64,000 nt of DNA from contig CM038221.1 of assembly GCA_021442155.1 (NCBI GenBank), forward strand, positions 46,509,648-46,573,647, read 5' to 3'. Position 1 is the first letter of the stretch; the number at the start of each line of letters is the position of its first letter. Below are positions 1 through 10,813 of the stretch, piece after piece. Under the pieces are notes generated by a model that had not been told where the DNA came from, did no database searches, and worked only from the letters and a program-made list of their open reading frames with translations. The position numbers were made by a program, and so were the translations under genes. The DNA is from Cymbidium sinense (lineage: Eukaryota > Streptophyta > Magnoliopsida > Asparagales > Orchidaceae).

Positions 1-2110
1 TACAAATAAGGGACATACAGCCCCGGATAAAGCGAGTACTCCTTGGCCAATAAGAAGGTGAAGGAATCAATGTGCATTTGAGATATTGATCGTGAACTCA
101 ATCGCCGCCTCGTGCAATAATGAAATTTCAACAAATACCGTGACATCACCATAAGTGATAAATATTTTAAAGTGAGCTTAATTAAACGAATAGGTTATTT
201 TATGTATGAAGGAGCTGATTGAAGATTGACTTACTTGTCCTCGAATCGGGAGCATGACATGTCAATAAGATGGAGCATCGGCTTAGGCAGAATAGCTCTG
301 GATGAGAACTCAACAAAATGATGTGCCTCGCCGTAACAAAAATTACCGACACAAAGTTAGTGATGAAGAGCTAGATTCACTATGAATTAAGGATCATCTC
401 TGAGATGATGATACCTCCGATGCTCCTCCACCATGACGATAGCAGTATGTGGGTTATCGACCTTTATTATTTAATCTTTGCGAACCTATAAAAAATTTTT
501 GTGAAATTTATTTCTATTATCTCAAATTTAAAAGAAAGTAACTTAATACCTCTGCTGCGAACTTCTCATCTTTAGTGGAGGCCACCACATAACTTATTCT
601 TGCTCGTGACTTCCTATAAGTGTGTTTGAATGGGGAACAAATAGCTTTTCTCTTCCTCATCTGTCGAGCCTTCACACCACGCTCAATGCTACCGATTAAA
701 GGCTTCAGAGCATCTTCATGTGCAGTGGAGGCCTCCACAATAGCTTCCCCTATGGTGGACTCAACAGGGGCTTCCCTATTGGAGGCTACCTCAAGGGCTC
801 CCAAGTATCCAGTGGGCAGCTTCCCAAGTGGTATCCACAGGCAGTGCCTTGTAGAGACTCCCAGCAGCCTCCACAGGGGAAGCTCCTCTGGTAGCCTCCA
901 TAAGTGTTGCCCCTATGATTGCCTCCTCAAGAGTTTCCCCTATGGTGACCTCCACAGGAACTTCCCCCACAGTGGGGATGGTAGGCCCCCTGCTGCCCAG
1001 CAAGAACCTCCTTGATAGCAGTAACCCACAAATCAATCTCATCCATTTTGTCTGTCATTGTTGCTTGAAAAGAAGATATTATATCTTTCAAGTCCCTAAA
1101 ACCTACAAGTATCCTCTCCACCGCAAAGCCTTTTGTGGGGGTAGTAGCAGAAGGCAGGCTAGATACACTTGATGGAGGAGAATATCGAGGAGAGACGTAT
1201 AGAGATTCAATGCAGGAACTTAGACTAGAATGGATCGATCTGCTCAACATGTATTACATGTTGGGCAAGGAAAATGATTCAAGGAGCCAAGTCTCTTCGA
1301 TATGTCCTCAATGAAAGGCGCACTGTTAAACCGATAAGAAAATGTGATGACTACAAAGATAAATACATACATTCTATATGAACTAAGTGATATTATTATA
1401 TGTCATCTGTCCTCTAAACCAAGAAGGCTTCATCAAACTTTATTTTGGCCATCGCAAAGATATGTGGCTTTGCAAATGGAGATGGCTACCATGATGCTTA
1501 TGTGCAGATCTATAATTAATATTTATATAAGTTAACTTCAATGCATCAAATAATACATAATTGAAGATATAGAACATACCATAAGAAGAGTGACAAAGCC
1601 ACTCATATACCAGGGTGTCTTCTAAGTATGAATCTTTGATGTAATACCATCAAATTATGAAACTAGGAAGGCACAAATGGCCTCTGCCCAGTTGTATTCA
1701 GCAAATGTATCTATGTCATCGGTGAAGACAATCAATTCCGATGCCACCTTATAGTTGTGATATACAAAAAAAAAAGATTTGACAGCAAAAAATATATGTA
1801 CAATGCAAAGTACACGAAGCTATCCGCATGCTCAAGCATAGTCTTATAGTCCAATCAACCAAATGAAACGAGATTTACAAAGACCTTCTCCCCTTGTTTG
1901 GCATCCCTACAATTACTGTAACTTCATCGGGGGTGAAAGGAATGCACTGTCTACCTAGAAAGAAAGCTTGCTTCTCTATGTCTCAAAAAGACAGGATTGA
2001 GGTAATGGCTATTGAGTCTTGCTGAATTTCATGGAGTCTAATGAATTGATGCAGATGAAGCCTCTTTAAAATGTCAATGACTTTATCAAGAATCGTATAA
2101 TTTATCAACA
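1..2110 (-). pseudogene. Degenerate mobile-domain / Ulp1-type transposon gene, runs off left edge
   Basis: Read on the minus strand, this stretch holds scattered coding similarity broken by stops and frameshifts. Around 1960-1880 there is an IPFTPDEV..IVGMPNKG segment, and around 1765-1590 a FAEYNWAEAICAFLV segment followed by a MSGFVTLL-like stretch. These resemble the plant mobile domain (DUF1985-like) found in Mutator/CACTA-associated proteins. Near the left edge (about 150-1) the reading HIDSFTFLLAKEYSLYP resembles the start of an Ulp1 cysteine-protease domain, which usually follows the mobile domain in such proteins. Between them (1250-520) lies a low-complexity linker with a basic KARQMRKRKA patch. 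No intact frame remains. The domain names are from memory of the families and I am fairly unsure of the Ulp1 part. Confidence 0.45.
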
Positions 2111-2145
2111 CCGCTCCGTAGGTAGATCTCGTTATCCTTTTCCGC

Positions 2146-3830
2146 ATGATAAACTTTAAAATAAAAACTCAGTTAGTGAGAGTACAGATGCATAAATCTC
2201 CCAGAAACCATCCAAACATCCCTTCAAATTGCTTCCAATATAATGTAATGAACAAATTTTCTCCAAACAGGCCAAAAAAAATTGAAAAAAATGGCCAAAA
2301 ATGTATGTACTCTCAAAACAGAACAGAGAGTACAGATGCAAAATAACACTAAAAAATCAACCAAACAGCCTCCAAAATATTCCTTTTGGATTGTAATGAA
2401 CATATTTTCTCCAAACAGACCAAAGAAAGTGAAAAAAACTACCCAAAATGCTATGTACTCTCAGGAGAGTACATAGAGTAGAGATGCAGAAATCCCCCAA
2501 AAAATATTCCAAACAAAGAGTACAGATGCAAAATAACACTAAAAACTCAACAAAACAGCCTCCAAGATGTTCTACCTCATGGATTGTAATGAACATATTT
2601 CCTCCAAACATGCCAAAAAAAGTGAAAACTACCAAATGCTCAGACTTTGAGAGTACGATGCGAAATCAAAATAACCCAAACAGAGAATACGATGCAAAAT
2701 AACACTAAAAATTAACCAAACAAACAAATTGTTCCTCATGGATTGTAATGAACATATTTCCTCAAAACAGGCCAAAAAAAGTGAAAAAAAACTACCCAAA
2801 ATGCTTTGTACTCTCAGGAGAGTACAAAGACTACAGATGCAAAAATTTTCCAGAAACCATCCAAACAGAGAGAGCATATGCAAAATAACACTAAAAAATA
2901 AACCAAACAGCCTCCAAATTATTCCTCATGGATTGTAATGAACATATTTCCTCCAAACAGGCCAAAGAAAGTGAAAAAAACTATCAAATGCTCAGACTCG
3001 TGAGTAGAGAGTACAAATCATTTCTAAATCATCTAAACAGAGAGTACAGATGCAAAATAACACTAAAAAATCAACCAAACAGTCTCAAAATTGTTCCTCA
3101 TGGATTGTAATGAACATATTTCCTCCAAACAGGCTAAAGAAAGTAAAAAAAACTACCCAAAATTCTCTGTATTCTCAGGAGAGTATAGAGAGTACAGATG
3201 CAGAAATCCCAAAGAAAATAATCCAAACAGAGAGTACAGATGCAAAACAATACTAAAAAATCGACCAAACAGCCTCCAAATTATTCCTCATGGATTGTAA
3301 TGAACATATTTCCTCCAAACAGGCCAAAGAAAGTGAAAAAAACTACCCAAAATGCTTTGTACTCTCATGAGAGTACAGAGAGTATAGATGCAAAAATCTC
3401 CCAAAAACCATCCAAATTGCCACCAAATTGCTTCCACTGGAATGTAATGAACAAATTTCCTCCAAATAGGCCAAAGAAACCGGAAAAAAATAGCCAAAGT
3501 TGTCTCTACTCTCAAGAGAGTACAAAGAGTACATATGCAAAATAACACTAAAAAAATCAACCAATGCCTCCAAATTGTTCTAATGGATTAATCAACATAT
3601 TTCCTCAAAATAAAGCTAAAACAGGAAAAAATGACCAAAATGCTCAGACTCTTGAGAGTGGAGAGTACGATGCAAAAATCTAAACTATCCAAACATCCCT
3701 CCAAATTCCTTCCAATGTAATGTAATTAATATATTTCCTCCAAATAGGTCAAAGAAATTATAAAAAAATGGCTAAAATCGTTTGTACTCTCAAGAGAGTA
3801 TAGATATAAAATAATACTAAAAAACTAATC
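2146..3830. repeat. Tandem satellite, about 185 bp units with internal hairpin
   Basis: About eight to nine head-to-tail copies. The phrase 'gatgcaaaataacact' recurs near 2336, 2526, 2692, 2877, 3048, 3239 and 3534, giving spacings mostly of 165-190 bp, close to nucleosome repeat length. Each unit also carries 'cctccaaacaggccaaa' and most carry an inverted repeat built on TACTCTC/GAGAGTA. Short ORFs on both strands here only reflect the repeat. Copies differ by small indels and substitutions. Confidence 0.85.
2451..2476. repeat. Perfect 12 bp stem hairpin in satellite unit
   Basis: CTATGTACTCTC, a 2 nt AG loop, then GAGAGTACATAG. The sister copy at 2804-2829 has CTTTGTACTCTC / GAGAGTACAAAG, so the third base pair has flipped from A-T to T-A with pairing kept. 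Further versions sit at 2307-2333 (larger loop), 3165-3190, 3355-3380, 3507-3523 and 3785-3801. Confidence 0.75.
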
Positions 3831-3979
3831 CTGAGTGTGAGTGAGGCACCCTGTGCAATGAATAGGACCATTGTTGCCCATGAAGTAGGAGAATATTTGG
3901 GCTCTAAATTCAAATTTGATCAATGGAAATCGAAAGGATTTTTTCTTTAATTGATCTAGATGCTGATCCAACTCCCTTT
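3831..3979 (+). repeat. 149 bp duplicate of a putative intron segment at 44636-44784
   Basis: Starts at 'ctgagtgtgagtg' and ends at 'ccaactcccttt'. The same 149 bp, with about seven substitutions and no length change by eye, occurs at 44636-44784 just downstream of exon 1 of the membrane-protein gene. It abuts the end of the satellite on the left and MITE-like AT-rich DNA on the right. Confidence 0.9.
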
Positions 3980-4015
3980 CTTTACTACTTTACATTTATC
4001 TCTTTTGCTTTTCGT

Positions 4016-4250
4016 TTTTTTTGTTTTATGTTTTATTTTATTTCATTTATATATATTTTAAAATAAAATATATTTGATAATAATTACTGTTTTTAAAATA
4101 CAATCAAAATATTTAAAAACTATTTTGAATGTTTTTAAAATTAATAATATTTTTTTTTAAAATAGAAATATAAATATTTTGAGCTAATGTGTTTTTAAAA
4201 ATAATTAGAAAAAGAATAAAAATACAAAATAAAAATGGTCCCAAACAGCC
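4016..4250. mobile_element. AT-rich MITE, copy 1 (left end missing)
   Basis: The right terminus reads 'aaaatggtcccaaacagcc', matching the ends of the copies at 13255-13515, 19465-19692 and 52949-53214. The middle contains the family phrase 'atatttgataataatta' and long A/T runs. The left end is not recognisable and merges into T-rich DNA next to the 149 bp duplicate. Confidence 0.6.
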
Positions 4251-4284
4251 TTAAGATACTTAAGGAATCAGTAGATTATGACAA

Positions 4285-4509
4285 TGATCGCCCTAGTTTT
4301 TATTTTATTTATTTTTTTTTTTGGCAATGGGTATCCAACCAACACCCCACATGGTGGAGATTCAATTAATCCCACGAGCTAGCCACATTCATATGTCGTC
4401 CACTTACATTCCCTATCGCCTGCCTCCGGAATTTGAACTCGGTCCGGAGGTTCCCGGTCATACTCGCCCACCAACTGAGCTAAGAGATGATGGGTTGATC
4501 GCCCTAGTT
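4285..4509 (-). mobile_element. tRNA-derived SINE with 14 bp target-site duplication
   Basis: On the minus strand the element starts at 4495 and contains an A-box-like TAGCTCAGTTGG (4471-4482) and a B-box-like GAGTTCAAATTCC (4428-4440), the RNA polymerase III promoter of a tRNA head. It ends in an A-rich tail, seen as T-rich sequence at 4299-4322. A perfect 14 bp direct repeat, TGATCGCCCTAGTT, flanks it at 4285-4298 and 4496-4509. The element proper is therefore 4299-4495. The small ORFs across it are incidental. Confidence 0.88.
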
Positions 4510-5951
4510 ATCGAATCTCCTTCAGTAAAAGTAGAGCCTAGAGGAGATAAAGGCTTCGGAGCCATTTTGTCCTGGAATAAAGGGCTCATTTTCCACCATC
4601 CAATGGCTTAAAAGCTGCCCCAAACTCCTGCTTTTTCTCTTTTCCTCCAATTAAATTGTTTGGCATAAAGTCTACAAAGTAAACTATGTTCCCGTTTTTG
4701 TGAATTATATATAAATAGCAATTCACGCCTTCACCAAACAGGTTAATTTTGAGTTGATGTATTTTCTCTAGTTGTAGGCACAAGCATTAGGTGCTTATAA
4801 GTGTATTGCAAGTTTCAGGAAAAGAACCAATAATAAGAAAGAATCCTTATAATGACTTTGAATTATATTGTTCCAACTTATAATGCTTCATAAATCCTAT
4901 ATGTAAGAGAATCCAGGTAAAATGTAAACAATATATTAGATATAGAAGGCTAAATAACCGAAATAAATAATTAAAAGTGCTTTTTTTTTTTTTGGTAAGT
5001 TATGATTCTAAATTTTTTATTCTTAGATAACATATAATATTAGAATTCAATAATTTCAAATTACAAACAAATAATAATTAAAAGCTAAATGATGATAATA
5101 ATAATAATAATAATAAACAAAATAAATAAACAACTATTGCATATCACAAAGCAAATATATCACATGTAATACCAGAGAATTAAATATAAAATAAATAATC
5201 ATTTATAACGATTTATGATATTATGATGTAAATATGATAAAAAATCAATCAAATATATACTAATACTTATCAATTATAATTTCATTGAATTTATTAAACA
5301 TTTATCAAACAACACTACTTTATTTTGTATCCCTTCTCATTATCTTCTATCGCATTCTCATTTTATATATCTTCATGCAGATGTGTTAGCTTTGGAGATG
5401 AGTAATTCTCACCGCCCCTTAAAGAGATCTCGAGCATGTAAGACTGCTCGGCTGTGTAGCTGTCTCGTCACCCTAAGCATCCATAGTTAAGGCAGCTACT
5501 TAGGTCCTCACCAATTATAATATATGATCATTTTAAAGTGATTGAATATAGGTCGATGTATATGAAGGTTGTGTACTTATTACACCATAAGAGCAAAATT
5601 GATGCAATATGCCCCTCTTCATTTCTCCAATAAATTATATTGCTTGGGAGGAGCTTGCTTTTATAGAACCACTTTCAATGTGATCCTAGAAGCCATTAAA
5701 TTATATTAAAAAAATTTATAATAGAAGACACCATCCTTCTAACAATAGCAATACAGTATATAGTTCTTTAAGATCCACCAACTTCATATGACCATCTTAG
5801 TTCTAAATCAGAAAGATCCCTCAAATTCTTAAGTTGTCCTACTTATAAATTTCTTTTTAGTCACATAAAAGCGTGCTAAGTGGATAAAAATAATATTTTA
5901 GCATAAGTATGTACCTTGCTTTGATTAGGATGGAAGAGAAAGGTGGCACTC
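4510..5951. other. Gene-free AT-rich stretch
   Basis: No convincing coding, RNA gene or element boundary seen. It contains a poly-T run at 4981-4994 and an imperfect (ATA)n run at about 5092-5117. Around 5390-5510 a slightly more GC-rich patch has no sustained open frame. Confidence 0.5.
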
Positions 5952-6141
5952 TAAGTTTTCTCTCTAAACTTTAATTCTCAATCTATAGCCTTTGATCTAA
6001 TCCTTTTCACATTATATCTCTCTATTTCTTTTACTTGATATTAAGCATTGTTGATCCCCCTTCTTGTATCTCCCTTTGACATTATAAGACTCTTTAGGTC
6101 TTTTGAACGCACAATCTCATAATCTCTCTCAAGCTTGATCC

Positions 6142-6175
<34 letters not shown>

Positions 6176-8107
6176 ATATATATATATATATATATATCTA
6201 AATTCAAAATCTTTGTACTATCAACTTATTTAAAGTAATAAGATAAAAGGCTATGCCAATTCATTGAACCCATTCAGTCCAATACTCGAAAGATGCTAAT
6301 TGATATTTATTCTATTAAATGTACATAATTACACAAGATTTGGTAATCATTATAAATCGTATCTCAATTATTTTTAATTAATTTTTTTTACTTCTTACTA
6401 TTATAAAAAATGCTAAACTCATTCTATATAAATCCTTCTAAACAACTCCTAATTACACTACCTTTGATCCACCCTTATTTTTCTTGAACATTTAGAGTAA
6501 TAATTAAGGTTGTCTTTATTTTGATAATTTGAATAAATTGTTAAATAAATATGTAGTTTATGATCATAAAGAACAAGGAATATATTCATGGATCATAAAT
6601 CAAAATTAATTGGGATTATTCATTAGCTCTTAAACTACTTAGAATTCTATATTAGTGTTTGTCAATCAGCCCAATCTAATGCTTTTATGAAATTATTTAA
6701 TTTTTTTGATAAAATCATAATATATTTTATTGAGAAAAAAGATTAACTAATAAAGAAACAAGATACAACATAATTTTTTCCTTATGAATATGGTAATATA
6801 AATTAAGATATGTAAATATTAAAATTTAAGTATTAGATATATAAATACTTAAAAATTATGTGATATGTATATAAATTTTTTTAAAAAATCTTATATCAAT
6901 TAAAAACTGTTGCCAACACATAATAATTGTAATTCACTGCTTATTATCCTATTCTGTCAAACAATCATAATGCCCAACCTTGTAGTGATTTTAAGTACAC
7001 TAAAATCTTATGTATCTTCATGTCCTAAATCTTCTCTTAGTGGCCCAACTCATTTTCCAATCGATTTCAAAGCAGCGTAAATTGAGCATATTGCTCGAAT
7101 TTTTTTTTTTTTTTTTTGGCTTAAAATTTGGGTAAAATTGGTTCATTTTGATCTAATTAGTTCAAATTTAATAAAAATAATTATTAAAATTTTAAAAACT
7201 TAAATTGAGTGCATGAAATAAAAGAAAGTATTATTCTCAAAGAGATAATATTTATAATTATAAAAGTTTACATTTATTCTAAAAGATTATAAGTTATAAT
7301 TCAAAATATTTAATTTTAGAAATAATTTTGTTATTAGGAACTTACAAGTATTTTATATAAGCTTATTTTTTTCATAATAAAAAAGTTTTATTCGATCTCA
7401 CAAATTCGATCCGAGCTAAACTAACAACCTCATTAGCGCCTCCTTATAAAATTCTATGGGTTACCATAGAAGAACCCACAAAACTTCTCCAAAAAATGTC
7501 TCAAAGTCTATCAAAAAGCCCTTTTGGTCAAGCTTAAAATATACTTAAACATGGCTCTAACTCTTCACAATAAAATCATATTACAATCTAATCCTAAAAA
7601 TCAGAAAATTCATAAATACTTAAAATAAACTCAAAAAAATGAGCGTCAAGCATAAATCTAATAAGAAATGTTAGTTCTAACGGTTTAAATTGGTGCTACA
7701 ATCCAAAGAATGCTGCGGTTTTAAAAACTGCTAGAAGATTCTGCTGCCTAAACTCTTACATTTAGTAATGATATTTTGATCATTTCTATTCTTACAATAT
7801 TGATTTAGGCTAAATAATAATTTCAAATTATAATGAGTTTCTTTCACACAAATAAAATGAATAACATCTTTAAAAAAAATAATGACTCATATTTATGAGC
7901 AATCAAATGCCTAAAATTAATTGTCAAATAGATCACCCAAAATTCTTAAATTTAGATTTCAACAAAAAATATAAATCTGAAGTTAAATAATCATTGATGT
8001 AACTGAAAATAGAAAAGTTAAGATGAGAAACAAGAGTTTGAAATAAATTTGAACGTGATCTTAGATATAAACAGAAAATATTTTCAAAAATTTTAAATCT
8101 AAATTTT
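5952..8107. repeat. Tandem duplication block, copy A
   Basis: About 2.16 kb of AT-rich, gene-free sequence that is repeated head to tail at 8193-10813. It runs from 'taagttttctctctaaac' to 'caaaaattttaaatct'. The two copies share even short punctuation such as 'ctcaagcttgatcctt' and 'gagctaaactaacaacctc'. Copy A includes a CT/TA microsatellite at 6143-6198 and a poly-T run near 7100-7118. It has no supportable gene. Confidence 0.9.
6143..6198. repeat. (CT)n followed by (TA)n microsatellite
   Basis: A run of CT dinucleotides switches to TA dinucleotides. The equivalent place in copy B (8388-8464) has longer runs of both, so the array length changed after duplication. Confidence 0.95.
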
Positions 8108-8192
8108 AAAATTTTAATTCTCAATCTAAGTTTTCTCGCTAAATTTTAATTCTCAATCTATAGCCTTTGATCTAATCCTTTTCACATTATAT
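8108..8192. repeat. Extra partial copies of the block head at the duplication joint
   Basis: The first roughly 60 bp of the duplicated block ('taagttttctcgctaaattt ...') appears once here and again at the start of copy B, with a still shorter echo just before it. The joint is therefore locally amplified. Confidence 0.75.
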
Positions 8193-8385
8193 CTCTCTAA
8201 GTTTTCTCGCTAAATTTTAATTCTCAATCTATAGCCTTTGATCTAATCCTTTTCACATTATATCTCTCTATTTATTTTACTTGATATTAAGCATTGTTGA
8301 TCCCCTTTCTTGTATCTCCCTTTGGCATTATAAGACTCTTTAGGTCTTTTGAACGCACAATCTCATAATCTCTCTCAAGCTTGAT

Positions 8386-8470
<85 letters not shown>

Positions 8471-10813
8471 ATATATATTCAAAATCATTGTACTATCAAC
8501 TTATTTAAAGTAATAAGATAAAGGGCTATGCCAATTCATTGAACCCGTTCAATCCAATACTCGAAAGATGCTAATTGATATTTATTCTATTAAATGTACA
8601 TAATTACATAAGATTTGGTAATCATTATAAATCGTATCTCAATTATTTTTATTTAATTTAATGAATCTTTATTATTGAGCTTTTACTTCTTACTATTATA
8701 AAAAAAAATGCTAAACTCATTCTATATAAATCCTTCTAAACAACTCCTAATTACACTACCTTTGATCCACCCTTATTTTTCTTGAATATTTAGTTTTTGT
8801 TTTATTTACTCATTTTATAAGTGTGATTTCTATTATTAATAGTGCATATTCCTTCTATATGGCCATTTTAGCCTAGTGTATGTTAATAGTGACAAAAGGA
8901 TCCCATAATTAAGTTTTTTTGGAGTAATAATTAAGGTTGTCTTTATTTTGATAATTTGAATAAATTGTTAAATAAATATGTAGTTTATGATCATAAAGAA
9001 CAAGGAATATATTCATGGATCATAAATCAAAATTAACTGGGATTATTCATTAGCTCTTAAACTACTTAGAATTCTATATTAGTGTTTGTCAATCAGCCCA
9101 ATCTAATGCTTTTATGAAATTATTTAATTTTTTTGATAAAATCATAATATATTTTATTGAGAAAAAAGATTAACTAATAAAGAAACACAAAAACAAGATA
9201 CAACATAATTTTTCCTTATGAATATGGTAATTTAAATTTAGATATGTAATTATTAAAATTTAAGTATTAGATATATAAATACTTAAAAATTATGTGATAT
9301 GTATATAAATTCCTCTAAAAAATCTTATATCAATTAAAAACTGTTGCCAAGCCATAATAATTGTAATTCACTGCTTATTATCCTATTCTGTCAAACAATC
9401 ATATTGCCCAACCTTGTAGTGATTTTAAGCACACTACAGAAAAATAAGGCTTTCGCATCCGTAATTTTAAGCATAAGTAGTAGTTAAAATCGCTATAAAA
9501 TTTTTAACTGTGATTACAAAATCTCCGCTGAACTGCCGTACTTGCGTTCCACTACAAAGCTTTCCCTAGCGGTTTTGCAACCATTGGGGAAGCCAATAGT
9601 AGCAGTTAAAATCTACATTTATGGAGTCCTTACAGCTGTAAAAATTGCCACTACTGTTCCAAAAAAGTGGTGGTGGTTAAAATCGCTACTATTTTCATGA
9701 AAATCTAAAAAAAAAAATTGTCAATACTTCTAATCTATTTACAAATTTACAACGATTGCATTTTAATCACATAATAAGAACATATACTAGTGAAAAAATA
9801 ACACCAAAATAAACTGTATTAAACAAAAATTTTCATACAAATGGCATCAATTTGGGTAAAATTGGTTCATTTTGATCGAAATTTAATAAAGATAATTATT
9901 AAAATTTTAAAAAATTAAATTGAGTGCATGAAATAAAAGAAAGTATTATTCTCAAAGAAATAATATTTATAATTATAAAGTTTACATTTATTCTAAATTA
10001 TTATAAGTTATAATTCAAAATATTTAATTTTAGAAATAATTTTATTGTTAAGAACTTACAAGTATTTTATATAAGCTTATTTTTTTTCATAATAAAAAAG
10101 TTTGATTCGATCTCACACATTCAATCCGAGCTAAACTAACAACCTCATTAGCGCCTCCTTATAAAATTCTATGGGTTATCATAGAAGAACCCACAAAACT
10201 TCTCCAAAAAATGTCTCAAAGTCTATCAAAAAGCCCTTTTGGTCAAGCTTAAAATATACTTAAATATGACTCTAACTCTTCACAATAAAATCATATTACA
10301 ATCTAATCTAAAATCAGAAATCATAAAATACTCAAAATAAACTCAAAAAATGAGCGTCAAGCATAAATCTAATAAGAAATGTTAGTTCTAACGGTTTAAA
10401 TTGGTGCTACAATCCAAAGAATGCTGCGGTTTTAAAAACTGCTACAAGATTCTGCTACCTAAACTCTTACTTTTAGTAATGATATTTTGATCATTTCTAT
10501 TCTTACAATATTGATTTAGGCTAAATAATAATTTCAAATTATAATGAGTTTCTTTCACACAAATAAAATGAATAACATCTTTAAAAAAAATTATGACTCA
10601 TATTTATGAGCAATCAAATGCCTAAAATTAATTGTCAAATAGATCATCCAAAATTTTTAAATTTAGATTTCAACAAAAAATATAAATCTGAAGTTAAATA
10701 ATCATTAATGTAACTGAAAATAGAAAAGTTAAGATGAGAAACAAGAGTTTGAAATAAATTTGAACGTGATATTAGATATAAATAGAAAATATTTTCAAAA
10801 ATTTTAAATCTAC
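8193..10813. repeat. Tandem duplication block, copy B
   Basis: Second copy of the block at 5952-8107, about 2.6 kb. It has extra sequence at about 8790-8925 and a CACTA-like segment at 9432-9850 in place of copy A's 7002-7125. The rest matches copy A closely. It is gene-free, and the microsatellite at 8388-8464 encodes only a spurious low-complexity ORF on the minus strand. Confidence 0.9.
9432..9720. mobile_element. CACTA-type transposon end fragment
   Basis: Begins with CACTACAGAAAAATAAGG, matching the CACTACAAGAAAA-type terminal repeat of plant CACTA elements. It continues with repeated subterminal words ('ttaaaatcgct', 'agtagcagttaaaatc', 'ggtggttaaaatcgctac'). No matching right terminus is visible before the duplicated block resumes at about 9850, so this is a fragment. 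Confidence 0.55.

Noticed and set aside
2282..3560. Series of 60-100 codon ORFs on both strands
   Set aside because: They repeat with the satellite period and encode the same low-complexity text.
2146..3830. CRISPR-like appearance of spaced hairpin repeats
   Set aside because: Whole units repeat with no unique spacers, and the window is eukaryotic.
4428..4482. Possible tRNA gene on the minus strand
   Set aside because: A and B boxes are present but there is no acceptor stem, and a target duplication plus A-tail mark a SINE.
8287..8469. Minus-strand ORF rich in Arg-Glu and Tyr-Ile
   Set aside because: Translation of the CT and TA microsatellites in duplication copy B.
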